The notes under the pieces are model-generated. The model made no database searches, had not been told where the DNA came from, and was given only the letters and a program-made list of their open reading frames with translations. DNA of 64,000 bases, taken from Albidovulum sediminicola. GTDB lineage: Bacteria > Pseudomonadota > Alphaproteobacteria > Rhodobacterales > Rhodobacteraceae. Below are positions 16,935 through 25,787 of this stretch, in pieces. The number at the start of each line of letters is the position of its first letter. Within the stretch, counting starts at the first letter, position 1. The translations under genes were made by a program, and so were the position numbers. The DNA lies in assembly GCF_025751575.1 (NCBI RefSeq), contig NZ_JAOWLA010000008.1:1-64000 (forward strand). The letters are read 5' to 3'.

Positions 16935-19900
16935 ATGGCAACACTGAGCGAAGCCGAAGTCGAAGCTGTCCTGCTCGATCAGTTGGGCGCGCTTGGCTAT
17001 GCCTGTCTGAACGATGCGGTTTCGGGCCCCGATGGTTCGTCACCTGAGCGCGAAGCCTATTCGGACACGATCCTTGCGGGGCGCCTGCGCGAGGCGATGG
17101 CCCGGCTGAACCCGCAGATCCCCGAGGATGTGCGCGAGGATGCGCTGCGCCGCGTGTTGGCCAGCGACCGCCCCTCCCTGATCGAGGAGAACCGCCGCCT
17201 GCATCGGTTCATGGGCGAAGGCGTGCCGGTGGAGTATCGTGCTGACGACGGCACAATCCGGGGCGATGCCGTGCGGTTTGTGGACTCTGAGGACCAGCAG
17301 AACGACTGGCTGGCCATCTCGCAGTTCACCGTAATCGAGAACGGGGCCAACCGCCGCCCGGATGTGGTGGTGTTCTTGAACGGTCTTCCGGTGGGCGTTA
17401 TCGAGGTGAAGAAGCCGGGGGCCGAGACCGCAACGCTTAGCGCGGCCTTCAACCAGTTGCAGACCTACAAGGCGCAAGTCCCGTCTCTCTTCCGCGCAAA
17501 TGCCGTGCTGGTCACAACCGATGGCATCCAGGCCCGGGTGGGCTCGCTCACCGCTGATCTGGAACGCTTCATGCCCTGGCGCACCACCGATGGAGCCGAA
17601 GTAGCGCCCAAGGGCGCGCCGGAAATGCCGGTGTTGGTCGAGGGCGTATTCGCGCGGTCGCGCCTTTTGTCGCTGATGCGGGATTTCACGGTCTTCGGCG
17701 ACACCTCCGGCGGCATCGCCAAAATCATCGCGGGCTATCATCAGTTCCACGCCGTGAAGCGGGCGGTGGCCAGAACGGTCGAGGCAAGCCGGTCGGAGGG
17801 CGACCGCAAAGCCGGGGTGATCTGGCACACGCAGGGTTCGGGCAAGAGCCTCCTCATGGCATTCTACGCGGGGCAGCTTGTGCGCGAACCGGCGATGGAA
17901 AACCCGACCATCGTCGTCATCACCGACCGTAACGACTTGGACGACCAGCTATTCGGCACCTTCTCGATGTGCCGCGACCTGATCCGCCAGGCGCCGATTC
18001 AGGCCGACAGTCGCGAGGATCTTCGGAAGGCTTTGTCGCGCGCCTCGGGCGGGGTGGTGTTCAGCACTATCCAGAAATTCGCACCGGAGAAGGGCGGGGC
18101 CTATCCGCTGCTCACGGATAGGCGAAACGTCGTGGTGATCGCTGATGAGGCACACCGCAGCCAATACGGGTTCAAGGCCCGCGTCGAGAAGACCGGCGAT
18201 ATCGCCTACGGCTTCGCCAAGCACCTGCGCGACGCCCTGCCGAACGCCTCCTTCATCGGCTTCACGGGCACGCCGATTGAACAGGACGACGTGAATACGC
18301 CCGCTGTGTTCGGCCATTACATCGACATCTACGACATCAGCCGCGCGGTTGAAGATGGGGCGACGGTGCCGATCTATTACGAAAGCCGCCTCGCGCGGAT
18401 CGAGCTGCCAAATGAGGAAAAGCCAAAGGTCGATGCCGAGATCGAAGAGCTGACCGAGGATGAGGCGGTCAGCGAACAGGAACGGCTGAAGCGGAAGTGG
18501 TCCACCGTTGAGGCGCTTGTCGGTGCCGAAAAGCGGCTGCGCATGGTTGCCGAGGACCTCGTCGCCCATTTCGAGGCCCGGGTGCAGGCGATGGACGGCA
18601 AGGCCATGGTGGTCTGCATGAGCCGCCGGATCTGCGTCGACCTCTACAACCAGATCGTCGCGCTGCGTCCCGACTGGCATTCCGACGACGACAGCGCCGG
18701 TCTGGTAAAAATCGTGATGACAGGATCAGCCTCGGACCCCGAGGCCTGGCAGCCCCATATCGGCGGCAAGGCCCGCCGCGATCTGCTGGCCAAACGGGCG
18801 AAGGATCCGAAGGACCACCTTAAACTGGTGATCGTTCGGGACATGTGGCTGACCGGCTTCGACAGTCCCTCCATGCACACGATGTACATCGACAAGCCGA
18901 TGCGCGGTCATGGGCTGATGCAGGCCATCGCCCGGGTGAACCGGGTGTTCCGCGACAAACCTGCCGGGCTGATCGTCGACTATATCGGAATTGCACAGAA
19001 CCTGAAGTCGGCCCTAGGCCAATATTCCAAGGCGGACCAGGAACAGGCAGGGATCGACGAGGGCGAAGCCGTCGCAGTTCTTTTGGAACGCCTAGATGTC
19101 GTGCGCGCCTTGTTCCACGGCTTCGACTACTCGGCCGGATTGACTGGCACCCCGCACCAACGACTTGTCGCGCTGGCAGAGGCGCTGAACTGGGTTCTGG
19201 CTAGACAGGACGAAGCAGCGCAGCGCGAAACCGACAGAGAGGCCAAGAAGGCGGCGCATCGCCGATACACGGATGCGGTTCTCGCCCTCTCAAAAGCGTT
19301 CGCACTTTGCTCAGCCAGCGACACTGCCCGCGATGTCCGCGACGAGGTCGGCTTCTTCCAGACGGTGCGCGCAGCCATGGTAAAGACTGCCGACACGTCC
19401 GGTCGGTCGGCCGCGGACCGCGATCTTGCCATTCGTCAGATTGTGAATGATGCCGTCGCCTCGACCGAAATCGTCGACATATTGTCGGCAGCCGGACTGT
19501 CGTCGCCCGATATTTCCATCCTGTCAGACGATTTCTTGGCCGAAGTCGACAAAATGGAAAAGAAGAATCTCGCCCTAGAGGCACTCAGGAAACTGCTCAA
19601 CGACGAGATCCGGTCGCGCAGTAGGTCGAATGTTATCGAGACCCGAAAGTTCTCGGAGCGGCTCGAAGAAGCCATCGCGCGCTACCACACCAATGCCATC
19701 AGCACTGTTGAGGTTCTTCAGGAGTTAATCGCACTGGCCAAAGACGTTCGCGACGCACGAAGCCGCGGTGAAGAGACTGGCCTGACACCCGAAGAGATCG
19801 CCTTCTACGACGCGCTGGCCGACAACCGGAGCGCGGTTGACGTGCTCGGCAACGACCAGTTGAAAGTCATCGCCCATGAACTACTGACAGGACTCAAGGC

Positions 19901-20066
19901 CAACGTCAGCATCGACTGGGCGCACCGCGACAGCGCCAGGGCGCGTCTGAGGGTCCTCGTCAAGCGTATCCTTCGGAAGTACGGCTATCCCCCGGACCTT
20001 GAGGAAGCGGCAGTGCGAGGCGTTCTGGCACAGGCAGAAGCGATGCTCTCCGAGACGGTGCTGTGA
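16935..20066 (+). CDS. hsdR: Type I restriction-modification system, restriction/translocase subunit
   Basis: 1043 residues. The N-terminal PD-(D/E)xK nuclease has RRPDVVVF (D143) and VIEVKKP (E157, K159). It is followed by a superfamily 2 motor with Walker A TQGSGKS (299-305), [18 protein letters not shown] box [13 protein letters not shown] (404-407), GFTGTPI, and later [20 protein letters not shown], and a helical C-terminal domain. It translocates and cuts unmethylated DNA together with HsdM and HsdS. All catalytic motifs are present. It is separated from hsdMS by two accessory genes, a truncated hsdR and a NYN gene, which is unusual. Confidence 0.96.
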   Translation: MATLSEAEVEAVLLDQLGALGYACLNDAVSGPDGSSPEREAYSDTILAGRLREAMARLNPQIPEDVREDALRRVLASDRPSLIEENRRLHRFMGEGVPVEYRADDGTIRGDAVRFVDSEDQQNDWLAISQFTVIENGANRRPDVVVFLNGLPVGVIEVKKPGAETATLSAAFNQLQTYKAQVPSLFRANAVLVTTDGIQARVGSLTADLERFMPWRTTDGAEVAPKGAPEMPVLVEGVFARSRLLSLMRDFTVFGDTSGGIAKIIAGYHQFHAVKRAVARTVEASRSEGDRKAGVIWHTQGSGKSLLMAFYAGQLVREPAMENPTIVVITDRNDLDDQLFGTFSMCRDLIRQAPIQADSREDLRKALSRASGGVVFSTIQKFAPEKGGAYPLLTDRRNVVVIADEAHRSQYGFKARVEKTGDIAYGFAKHLRDALPNASFIGFTGTPIEQDDVNTPAVFGHYIDIYDISRAVEDGATVPIYYESRLARIELPNEEKPKVDAEIEELTEDEAVSEQERLKRKWSTVEALVGAEKRLRMVAEDLVAHFEARVQAMDGKAMVVCMSRRICVDLYNQIVALRPDWHSDDDSAGLVKIVMTGSASDPEAWQPHIGGKARRDLLAKRAKDPKDHLKLVIVRDMWLTGFDSPSMHTMYIDKPMRGHGLMQAIARVNRVFRDKPAGLIVDYIGIAQNLKSALGQYSKADQEQAGIDEGEAVAVLLERLDVVRALFHGFDYSAGLTGTPHQRLVALAEALNWVLARQDEAAQRETDREAKKAAHRRYTDAVLALSKAFALCSASDTARDVRDEVGFFQTVRAAMVKTADTSGRSAADRDLAIRQIVNDAVASTEIVDILSAAGLSSPDISILSDDFLAEVDKMEKKNLALEALRKLLNDEIRSRSRSNVIETRKFSERLEEAIARYHTNAISTVEVLQELIALAKDVRDARSRGEETGLTPEEIAFYDALADNRSAVDVLGNDQLKVIAHELLTGLKANVSIDWAHRDSARARLRVLVKRILRKYGYPPDLEEAAVRGVLAQAEAMLSETVL

Positions 20067-20108
20067 CGTGGGATTGTCCACGAGGATTCGGAAAGGCGGG
20101 TAGTTGAG

Positions 20109-20492
20109 GTGGTCCACAATCAAGAACAAATCTCAAACGGTCGAAGCCTATTCCAGTGCGTTCCCCGTGCTTTCCTTTCAACCGCTCTTCTCGCCGTTGC
20201 CGCATTGGCGGGCCCCGCTACGGCCGAGACGTACCAGTTGGTCTGCGAAAACTCTCGCCAAGAATACCTGGTGCGATTCAGCGATGGCGATACAAACATC
20301 CATCTGGATGTACCGGAGGGAACCACGCTCTATCGCGTCCTCGCGGTGGAGGAAACAGAGGCGCGACATGTGGTGGTGGCACTGACTATGAATGATGGCC
20401 CCACTGTCAGGCTTTCGCTGCGACCCTATCTGCGGATGGAATACTGGAGTGGAAACGAGGTATTTCAAACTGATGCTTGCCGAACACAATAG
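20109..20492 (+). CDS. Small exported protein of unknown function
   Basis: 127 residues from a GTG start 42 bases after hsdR. A hydrophobic stretch AFLSTALLAVAALAGPATA-E is a good Sec signal peptide, giving a mature protein of about 90 residues with a beta-rich look (YQLVCENSRQEYLVRFSDGD, HVVVALTMNDGPTVRLSLRP) and two cysteines. The start may be later than GTG 20109, since the signal peptide begins about 15 residues in. No family recognised. Confidence 0.6.
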   Translation: MVHNQEQISNGRSLFQCVPRAFLSTALLAVAALAGPATAETYQLVCENSRQEYLVRFSDGDTNIHLDVPEGTTLYRVLAVEETEARHVVVALTMNDGPTVRLSLRPYLRMEYWSGNEVFQTDACRTQ

Positions 20493-20573
20493 ACGGTCGC
20501 ACCAACAGGAGCCCCCCCCCTTCGGCGTGGTTCCTCTCTGCCCCCGAACGTATGCGGGCGGGGGCAGCGCTGC

Positions 20574-20675
20574 GGCGCGGTGCCACTGGACCCGGTCTAT
20601 TGCGACGTTGCCGTGCGCCGGTGGTAGTTGGCGACGGGGAGTAAGGCGGTACCGGCGACTTCTTCATGTCGATAA
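20574..20675 (+). pseudogene. Remnant of a phage-type DNA methyltransferase C-terminus
   Basis: In one frame the sequence reads LDPVYCDVAVRRW, stop, LATGSKAVPATS. The block 'LDPVYCDVAVRRW-x-LATG-x-KAV' is the usual C-terminal end of phage N4/N6 DNA methylases, with TAG at 20625 where a CAG glutamine codon is expected. Nothing else of the gene is seen. The rest of 20493-20834 holds no convincing gene; a minus-strand frame there is low in protein character. Confidence 0.35.
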
Positions 20676-20834
20676 AGTAAGCTGACGTTTCCGTCGGCAA
20701 ATCCGTCATCCTTGGATCCAAAGTGTAAAACTCAGAGCAGCAACGACGGAGCCGCAGTCACATCTTGGTTGCGTGATCATGTCGCCTGCGCATAGCCTTG
20801 ACTGGCATGCTAAAGGCGAGAGAGGCACGCGGCA

Positions 20835-21584
20835 ATGAATGTATTTCGGAAAGCATTTGCAAGAGAACCTTTGGGAATGTTCGCAGCAATTACTTCTCTG
20901 ATCACCGCCGTGGTGGCTGTTGCGCCTATAATATTCGACGATGACTTCACTGTAATATCGGAATGCTCACCCGTTACACCGGAGAGCCGTGTTATCGGCG
21001 GCGCCGGCGGCCTTGCCGGGGCAGGAAGCCTCTATATTGAGGGCACATGCAGACTAATTAATGCTGAGAGATTCGACATTGGCGTTATTGACATAACAAC
21101 CATTCCGATATGGTACTCAGGAAACGACAACCCAAGAACCGTAGATGATACTCGGCGGCATCAAATCGCAAATAATGCAGATTTCTTTGATAACCCCCCT
21201 ATCCTAAACGCGCTATCAGCCATGGAGATCCACGTGATCTTCGAAGTTGATCACTCGGCGCGTTTCTCTTGGCTTGCTGTAGGAATTGGGAAGTACGCGG
21301 CCTCCTTGTCGGACGCGGGGCCACTCAAATTGAACGATCTTTACCTTTCTGCACTAAAATCTGATATGGAGTGCTATCGAGAAGGTATGCCGATAGAGCG
21401 GGCAATCCGGGAAGTTTTTGAGGGTGAGCCCGGATACTCACTCGTAAGTATTCGACTCGCCAATGATCAGAGAATAGAAATTTATCCAAATTTTGAAGGA
21501 TTCTTTGACAGTAACGGCCTGCCGATGGTTGGAACTCCCGCCTGCCCAGAACTCTCAGAATACTACTTAGACGCCGATAACTAG
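20835..21584 (+). CDS. Membrane-anchored protein of unknown function
   Basis: 249 residues. An N-terminal segment (MFAAITSLITAVVAVAPIIF, about residues 15-34) is a membrane anchor or uncleaved signal, followed by a soluble domain with C44, C72, C180 and C238 and acidic, AT-rich coding sequence unlike the GC-rich flanks. Protein features include GGAGGLAGAGSLYIEGTCRL and a C-terminal 'IEIYPNFEGFFDSNG'. No family recognised. The low GC points to recent acquisition with the element. Location facing the periplasm is inferred from the anchor. Confidence 0.7.
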   Translation: MNVFRKAFAREPLGMFAAITSLITAVVAVAPIIFDDDFTVISECSPVTPESRVIGGAGGLAGAGSLYIEGTCRLINAERFDIGVIDITTIPIWYSGNDNPRTVDDTRRHQIANNADFFDNPPILNALSAMEIHVIFEVDHSARFSWLAVGIGKYAASLSDAGPLKLNDLYLSALKSDMECYREGMPIERAIREVFEGEPGYSLVSIRLANDQRIEIYPNFEGFFDSNGLPMVGTPACPELSEYYLDADN

Positions 21585-21585
21585 G

Positions 21586-21761
21586 TGTTTGATCCCATGG
21601 TTTGATGGTGCGATCCTTTCGCAGGAATGGAAGGAACCCGTATGGGACAGATACGTCACGGCTGCGCCACGACTACGTGCGCCGTCAGAGCGGCAATACT
21701 GGGATCGAAAGCTTCGACCGCGGCGCTGAGACGCGAGTTGGGCAGTGACAAGGATCAGTAA
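21586..21761 (+). pseudogene. IS481-type transposase, 5' fragment
   Basis: From 21586 the sequence TGTTTGATCCCATGGTTTGA resembles an IS481 terminal repeat and leader. ATG 21642 opens a 39-codon frame beginning MGQIRHGCATTTCAVRAAI, the recognised start of IS481-family transposases, ending at TAA 21759-21761. The rest of the transposase is missing. Confidence 0.65.
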
Positions 21762-21769
21762 CCGATCCA

Positions 21770-21970
21770 GTGGATCATTTCCCCGACGAACCCGAAGACT
21801 GTAATGCCCCCGCTGAAGTTGCGCCGCCCTGGCCGCCCTTGGTTGACTACACCGTCGGAGAGCAGGCCCGCGCAGCCGACGAGGTCGAGGCGCTGCCGGA
21901 AGGCGCCGCAATCGTCAAGATGCTGAGCGACTCCGCGGTTCTGCGCGACCGAGCGCGCGCGTGCCGATGA
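21770..21970 (+). CDS. Small hypothetical protein (66 aa)
   Basis: 66 codons, with VDYTVGEQARAADEVEALPE and a C-terminal 'IVKMLSDSAVLRDRARACR'. The pattern resembles small proteins of alphaproteobacterial mobile elements with a helical 'ML.DYAVLRDQ' tail, but no function is known. It follows the IS481 fragment closely and may have lost its own upstream signals. Confidence 0.4.
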   Translation: MDHFPDEPEDCNAPAEVAPPWPPLVDYTVGEQARAADEVEALPEGAAIVKMLSDSAVLRDRARACR

Positions 21971-22078
21971 CAGGCCCTGGGGCGAGAGCGGTCGTTCAAG
22001 CAGAGCAATTAGACCTCCAAAGTGCAATCGGCCGCCTTAGCCGGCGGCCGAGCATCAATGAACTGCTTAGCAGAGCTG

Positions 22079-22288
22079 TTAGCTAGCAATGGCCAATGAC
22101 TGCACGTAGCCCGCACGCAGTTTTGCGAGAAGCTTGTCATTCCCACCGTACACCTCTGCTGCGTTCGGGTTAACGTGCAGCATATTCTTAAGGCTTTGGC
22201 GCGCCATCCAGTCGACGGTACGCTCAAGAGCGGCATCCGCTTCGACAGAAGTCGCCTCAAGCATCTCCTCGGTGTAATAACTCGACAT
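22079..22288 (-). CDS. Small hypothetical protein (69 aa)
   Basis: Starts at ATG 22288 with AAGGAAGG six bases upstream, a better signal than that of most genes in this region. Product begins MSSYYTEEMLEATSVEADAA and is acidic and helical with a conserved-looking 'ERTVDWMARQSLKNML'. It is divergent from the nitrilase-fold gene and overlaps only its unlikely upstream extension. No family recognised; the divergent placement would suit an antitoxin or regulator, though no HTH is seen. Confidence 0.5.
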   Translation of the reverse strand: MSSYYTEEMLEATSVEADAALERTVDWMARQSLKNMLHVNPNAAEVYGGNDKLLAKLRAGYVQSLAIAS

Positions 22289-22462
22289 AGTAGAGCCTTC
22301 CTTGGTCTGGACCCAACTGACAGCACTTCTCGGCTCCCACGTCAAGCCAGAACGACCCGTTCGGTTCTCGGACCACCCTTGCAATCAAAGATTGAGGCAT
22401 GGTTATCATCGCGTGCTGCCCTAGCGGGCTTCTGTAAAATTTTCAAGGCGGAGTCTGCCTTC

Positions 22463-24247
22463 ATGAAGACATCAGCTGCGCAGTCTCCGCAGACTAACAA
22501 CTACCGCTCCGTATTTGCCGAACTTCAAAATGTTCTACCACACGGCACTCAGCCCCTGATTAGCGCAGACGGTGATGTGTCAGCTGAACCTAGATGGGAT
22601 GTGCTGCCGGCTTTGCCAACAGACGTCTTCGGCGCAGTCGCGCACTTGTTACGGGTAAGTGGTGTGATGGGCTGGTTCGAGCCTGCTCCAGAGTGTGACG
22701 ATCCTGCCTTGTCTGTACACATCACCATGGAAGAAAGAGCTTTGTTGAGGGACTGGGCCTTCAAGTGGCGAACTGGCGACGACGCTGGGCCGATTCAAGA
22801 CCTTTGGACTGCACTCGTCATCAACCACGGGTCCGATTGCCTCCGACCAAGGCTGCTGTCTCAGAATCGCCAAGGTTCACTCGAATGGTGTAGGGTAGCC
22901 TTGAAACTCCTCGTCGTTGCCGACCTTGCTGCTGAAGGCTTGGCTCGGCCGCTTCCACAGGATGAGGAAAGCGCAAACGTCATGCGCGATCTGCTGAAAG
23001 CAAAGAACAAACCTGATAGGGACGGCGAAACTGAGCTTACGATCGCTGGGAGCGCCCTCAAGCGCCGACATCGGCATCCAGCCTCAATGACGACGCTAAT
23101 TGATACCGACGTGGCATGCGTTCTTCCCAAGAGCAGGGTGGCACAGGTCGGATGTACTCTGCGCAGCCTTTCTGCAAATCTCGCGCTGTTGCCGCCAAGG
23201 GCGTCTGTTAGGTGCCAGTGGGCAGAGCCAGTCGCGCAGCTTCGGGATGATGATCGGGCTACACTGGATATCTTGCTGATTCCGGCCCCTTTTGAGATCA
23301 ATGGGGTCGACTTCCAGGAGCGGCCCTCCAGGGGCGAATCTAAGGGTAGGCGCCCATGGGGAAATTTCTCTCTCCATCAAAGCTGGCTAAAAGAGGCGTC
23401 TCAACTCGAAGAAACAACGCAGAAGCTAATCGAAGCCGCCAAAAGGCAGACCAGATCTCTGAATGCCATAATGTTCCCCGAGTTTGCACTGGACTGGGAA
23501 AGTTTCGATCGCATCTGCAAGGCTGCTTGGAGCGCGGACCCTTCGTTGGAGTTTATCATAGCTGGCTCCTCTAGGAACTGCGAAGGTCACGAAGGCAACC
23601 ACGTTCTAACCGCCCTTCGTCACGACAGCGCGACGTCCACCGCAACCACGCGGCCCTGGATTTCTGCTGTGAGCCGAAGAAAGCACCATCGCTGGCGCCT
23701 CGATGCGCGCCAGATTTCTGATTACGCGCTAGCGAGTGCCTTGAATCCTGCGGTCGACTGCTGGTGGGAGAGCCACCAGATCAGGACCCCGGAATTGTAC
23801 TTTCATCGCTTCAGGCAATCTTCCACGTTCGTAACGATGATCTGTGAGGACCTCGCGAGGAGTGACCCCTGTCATGAAATTATTCGCTCGGTAGGGCCAA
23901 ACCTTGTGTTCGCTCTGTTGATGGATGGTCCCCAACTTCCCGGACGTTGGGGCGCAAGATATGCCTCCAGCCTCGCGGACGACCCTGGTTGCAGCGTTCT
24001 GACGTTTACGTCTTGGGGGCTGGTCAAGCGAACCAACCAAAGCGGAAAGTACGATCCGTCGCGCTCAGTTGCGCTTTGGAAAGACGAAACCGGAAACGTG
24101 GAACAGATATTGATGCCCGCTGGCGATGGCCCGGCCGGAATTCTGGTTTCATTGGCAGGAAAGACCACCCGCGACTGGACTATCGACGGAAGAGGTGTCG
24201 AGAACTGGTCATGGAGATTTCACGGCCAGCAGCCGATCCTGCCCTAG
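22463..24247 (+). CDS. Nitrilase-fold (carbon-nitrogen hydrolase-like) protein with unknown N-terminal domain
   Basis: 594 residues from ATG 22463 (GGCGGAG nine bases upstream). An upstream extension to 22175 is rejected because a small minus-strand gene with a good ribosome site covers it. Residues 1-260 are unrecognised and helical. From about 265 a carbon-nitrogen hydrolase fold appears: LDILLIPAPFEI, IMFPEFALDW (E340), EFIIAGSS, RRKHHRW (K407), STFVTMICEDLAR (C461), and GPNLVFALLMDGPQLPGRWG. E340, K407 and C461 fit the catalytic triad, so it is probably active or a binder of an amide/nitrile. The AT-richer coding and island location suggest a defence or signalling role; function is not shown. 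Confidence 0.7.
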   Translation: MKTSAAQSPQTNNYRSVFAELQNVLPHGTQPLISADGDVSAEPRWDVLPALPTDVFGAVAHLLRVSGVMGWFEPAPECDDPALSVHITMEERALLRDWAFKWRTGDDAGPIQDLWTALVINHGSDCLRPRLLSQNRQGSLEWCRVALKLLVVADLAAEGLARPLPQDEESANVMRDLLKAKNKPDRDGETELTIAGSALKRRHRHPASMTTLIDTDVACVLPKSRVAQVGCTLRSLSANLALLPPRASVRCQWAEPVAQLRDDDRATLDILLIPAPFEINGVDFQERPSRGESKGRRPWGNFSLHQSWLKEASQLEETTQKLIEAAKRQTRSLNAIMFPEFALDWESFDRICKAAWSADPSLEFIIAGSSRNCEGHEGNHVLTALRHDSATSTATTRPWISAVSRRKHHRWRLDARQISDYALASALNPAVDCWWESHQIRTPELYFHRFRQSSTFVTMICEDLARSDPCHEIIRSVGPNLVFALLMDGPQLPGRWGARYASSLADDPGCSVLTFTSWGLVKRTNQSGKYDPSRSVALWKDETGNVEQILMPAGDGPAGILVSLAGKTTRDWTIDGRGVENWSWRFHGQQPILP

Positions 24248-24585
24248 GGCGTTCCAACTGGGCGGCTAGCGTTGTAGGAGCAGTTGCGCGTGACTGCCTG
24301 CCTGTGCACGCCGTTGCGGTTCTTCTGGATCGGTGTTGATGTGGCGTCGATGTAGACGGTAACGCCGAATGCCCAACGCCTTATGTTGGGTAGTAACTTT
24401 CTGATTCATTTCGAAACTTTTGTTTCGGCGCTAGGACTTGAGGCAGCGAACTTCAGGTTATGTGACTGAAGGCGAGGAACTCAGAGATTCCGGCTATTTC
24501 GAATTTTGATTGGGGGATAATTGGGGGGATTAGAAAATCTATCTATGACAATATTGTAATTTTTTCAAATTCTTAGTGAAATAAA
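24248..24585. other. Right end of the element, no convincing gene
   Basis: 338 bases between the nitrilase-fold gene and the att repeat. On the minus strand around 24260-24360 a short stretch reads DATSTPIQKNRNGVHRQAV and could be transposase or integrase debris, but it is too short to name. The last 80 bases are AT-rich and contain the arm-type repeats at 24510-24530. Confidence 0.5.
24510..24530. repeat. Integrase arm-type direct repeats, right end
   Basis: TTGGGGGATA followed by ATTGGGGGGAT, matching 7121-7142 in sequence, order and orientation. In the joined circular form these would lie about 55-75 bases on one side of the core repeat, with the left-end copies about 120 bases on the other. 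Confidence 0.6.
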
Positions 24586-24662
<77 letters not shown>

Positions 24663-24735
24663 GCACCGGGGGCGTATTTGGCCGAAGCGCAGGAGGTTGT
24701 CAAGCGATCCGCCGGCCGTCGGGCAAGATTTTTCT

Positions 24736-25182
24736 TCAGGCCGGCGCCGGTGCGTTCTGGCGCACGAAAGCCTCGATCTCGGCGGCCGGGCGGGCACCGG
24801 CAAGGCGCGCGACCTCGCGCCCCTTCGCATAGAGGATCAGGAGCGGAATGCCCCGGATTCCAAGGCGCTGGGAGATCTGGGGATGGTCCTCGGTGTTGAT
24901 CTTGGCCAGCCGCGCACGGCCCTTGAGCGCCATGCTGGCCTGAGCGAATTGCGGCGCCATCATCCGGCAAGGCCCGCACCACGGCGCCCAGTAATCGACC
25001 AGTAACGGCAAGGTATCGCCGCGCACCATCTTGTCATGCACTGCGGGGTCCAGTGCCGCAACCTTGCCGCCCGCCAGCGGGTCACCGCAGGTGCCGCATT
25101 TGGGGCTCTGCGCGATCCGCTCGGCGGGCACGCGGTTCGTCTGGCCGCAGGTGGCGCAGGTGAGTTTGAAGCTCTCGGTCAT
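24736..25182 (-). CDS. trxC: Thioredoxin 2-type protein with N-terminal zinc finger
   Basis: 148 residues. The N-terminal 35 residues hold two CxxC pairs (TCATCGQ and KCGTCGD) that bind zinc in TrxC. The thioredoxin fold follows with active site [14 protein letters not shown] and cis-proline RGIPLLILY. It reduces protein disulfides in the cytoplasm, and the TrxC type is often linked to oxidative stress. ATG 25182 is preferred over the adjacent in-frame GTG because GAGGG is better spaced. It lies 73 bases from the tRNA and outside the island. Confidence 0.93.
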   Translation of the reverse strand: MTESFKLTCATCGQTNRVPAERIAQSPKCGTCGDPLAGGKVAALDPAVHDKMVRGDTLPLLVDYWAPWCGPCRMMAPQFAQASMALKGRARLAKINTEDHPQISQRLGIRGIPLLILYAKGREVARLAGARPAAEIEAFVRQNAPAPA

Positions 25183-25244
25183 CACACCCTCAAATTCGTT
25201 ATTTCGAATATATTGTGCGTGACAGGTATCGCCGCAAGAGCCGG

Positions 25245-25562
25245 TCAGAGAAGATCTTCCTCTTCCCCGGTCACGTCGATGTCCAGCGCCTCCAGCCCCG
25301 CTTCGAGATTCTCGGCCAGATGCGGCATGCCCATCAGATAGTCCTCGGTCGGAATGGTCGCCTCCGTCATCGCGGTTGTCACGGCCTCATCGAAGTCCTC
25401 GGCGTCGAAGCTGCCGCGCCCGATCCAGGCGACAGCGGTCAGTTCCGCCTTTTCGTCGGCGTTCAACCCTTCGATGAATTCATGCAGCTCCACCCGGGCG
25501 ACGTTGCCTTCGCGGGCAAGGAAGACCACCTGGACGGCAGTGGCGGGGGCTAGCTCTTTCAT
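25245..25562 (-). CDS. DUF3775 domain-containing protein
   Basis: 105 residues, very acidic, resembling DUF3775 proteins: EFIEGLNADEKAELTAVAWI, GRGSFDAEDFDEAV, and HLAENLEAGLEALDIDV. AGGAAAGG precedes ATG 25562. The function of this family is unknown; it lies between gcvP and trxC in the same direction. Confidence 0.8.
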   Translation of the reverse strand: MKELAPATAVQVVFLAREGNVARVELHEFIEGLNADEKAELTAVAWIGRGSFDAEDFDEAVTTAMTEATIPTEDYLMGMPHLAENLEAGLEALDIDVTGEEEDLL

Positions 25563-25727
25563 GGCGCGACCTTTCCTGTTCTGCGTCCAGTGATCATGCC
25601 ACGATTGATCCTACCTTGTCCGAAATCAAATCTTCCGACCAAAAGCAGCCGAAATGCGGCCGCGCCCGGTCAGGTGGCACCGAAGGCGATCGCGGACTAT
25701 CTAAAGACGATGGACGCCAAGGCCACG

Positions 25728-25755
25728 CGTCCGGCCGCGATATCGCGGCCGGACG
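25728..25755 (-). terminator. Perfect 12-bp stem hairpin after gcvP
   Basis: CGTCCGGCCGCG and CGCGGCCGGACG flank an ATAT loop, 33 bases past the gcvP stop. It probably ends the gcvTHP transcript. There is no strong T-run on the minus strand. Confidence 0.6.
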
Positions 25756-25787
25756 GTCAACTGGTTATGGCGCAAACCAGGTTTCTG

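Noticed and set aside
20407-20721. 104-codon minus-strand frame after hsdR
   Set aside because: Pro/Arg-rich, no motif, and it lies over the methylase remnant and the 3' end of the exported-protein gene.
22175-22462. Longer start of the nitrilase-fold gene
   Set aside because: Residues there are basic and unstructured-looking, and a minus-strand gene with a strong ribosome site occupies 22079-22288.
24248-24509. Second integrase or transposase gene at the right end of the element
   Set aside because: Only a 30-40 residue fragment looks protein-like, with no motif that allows naming.
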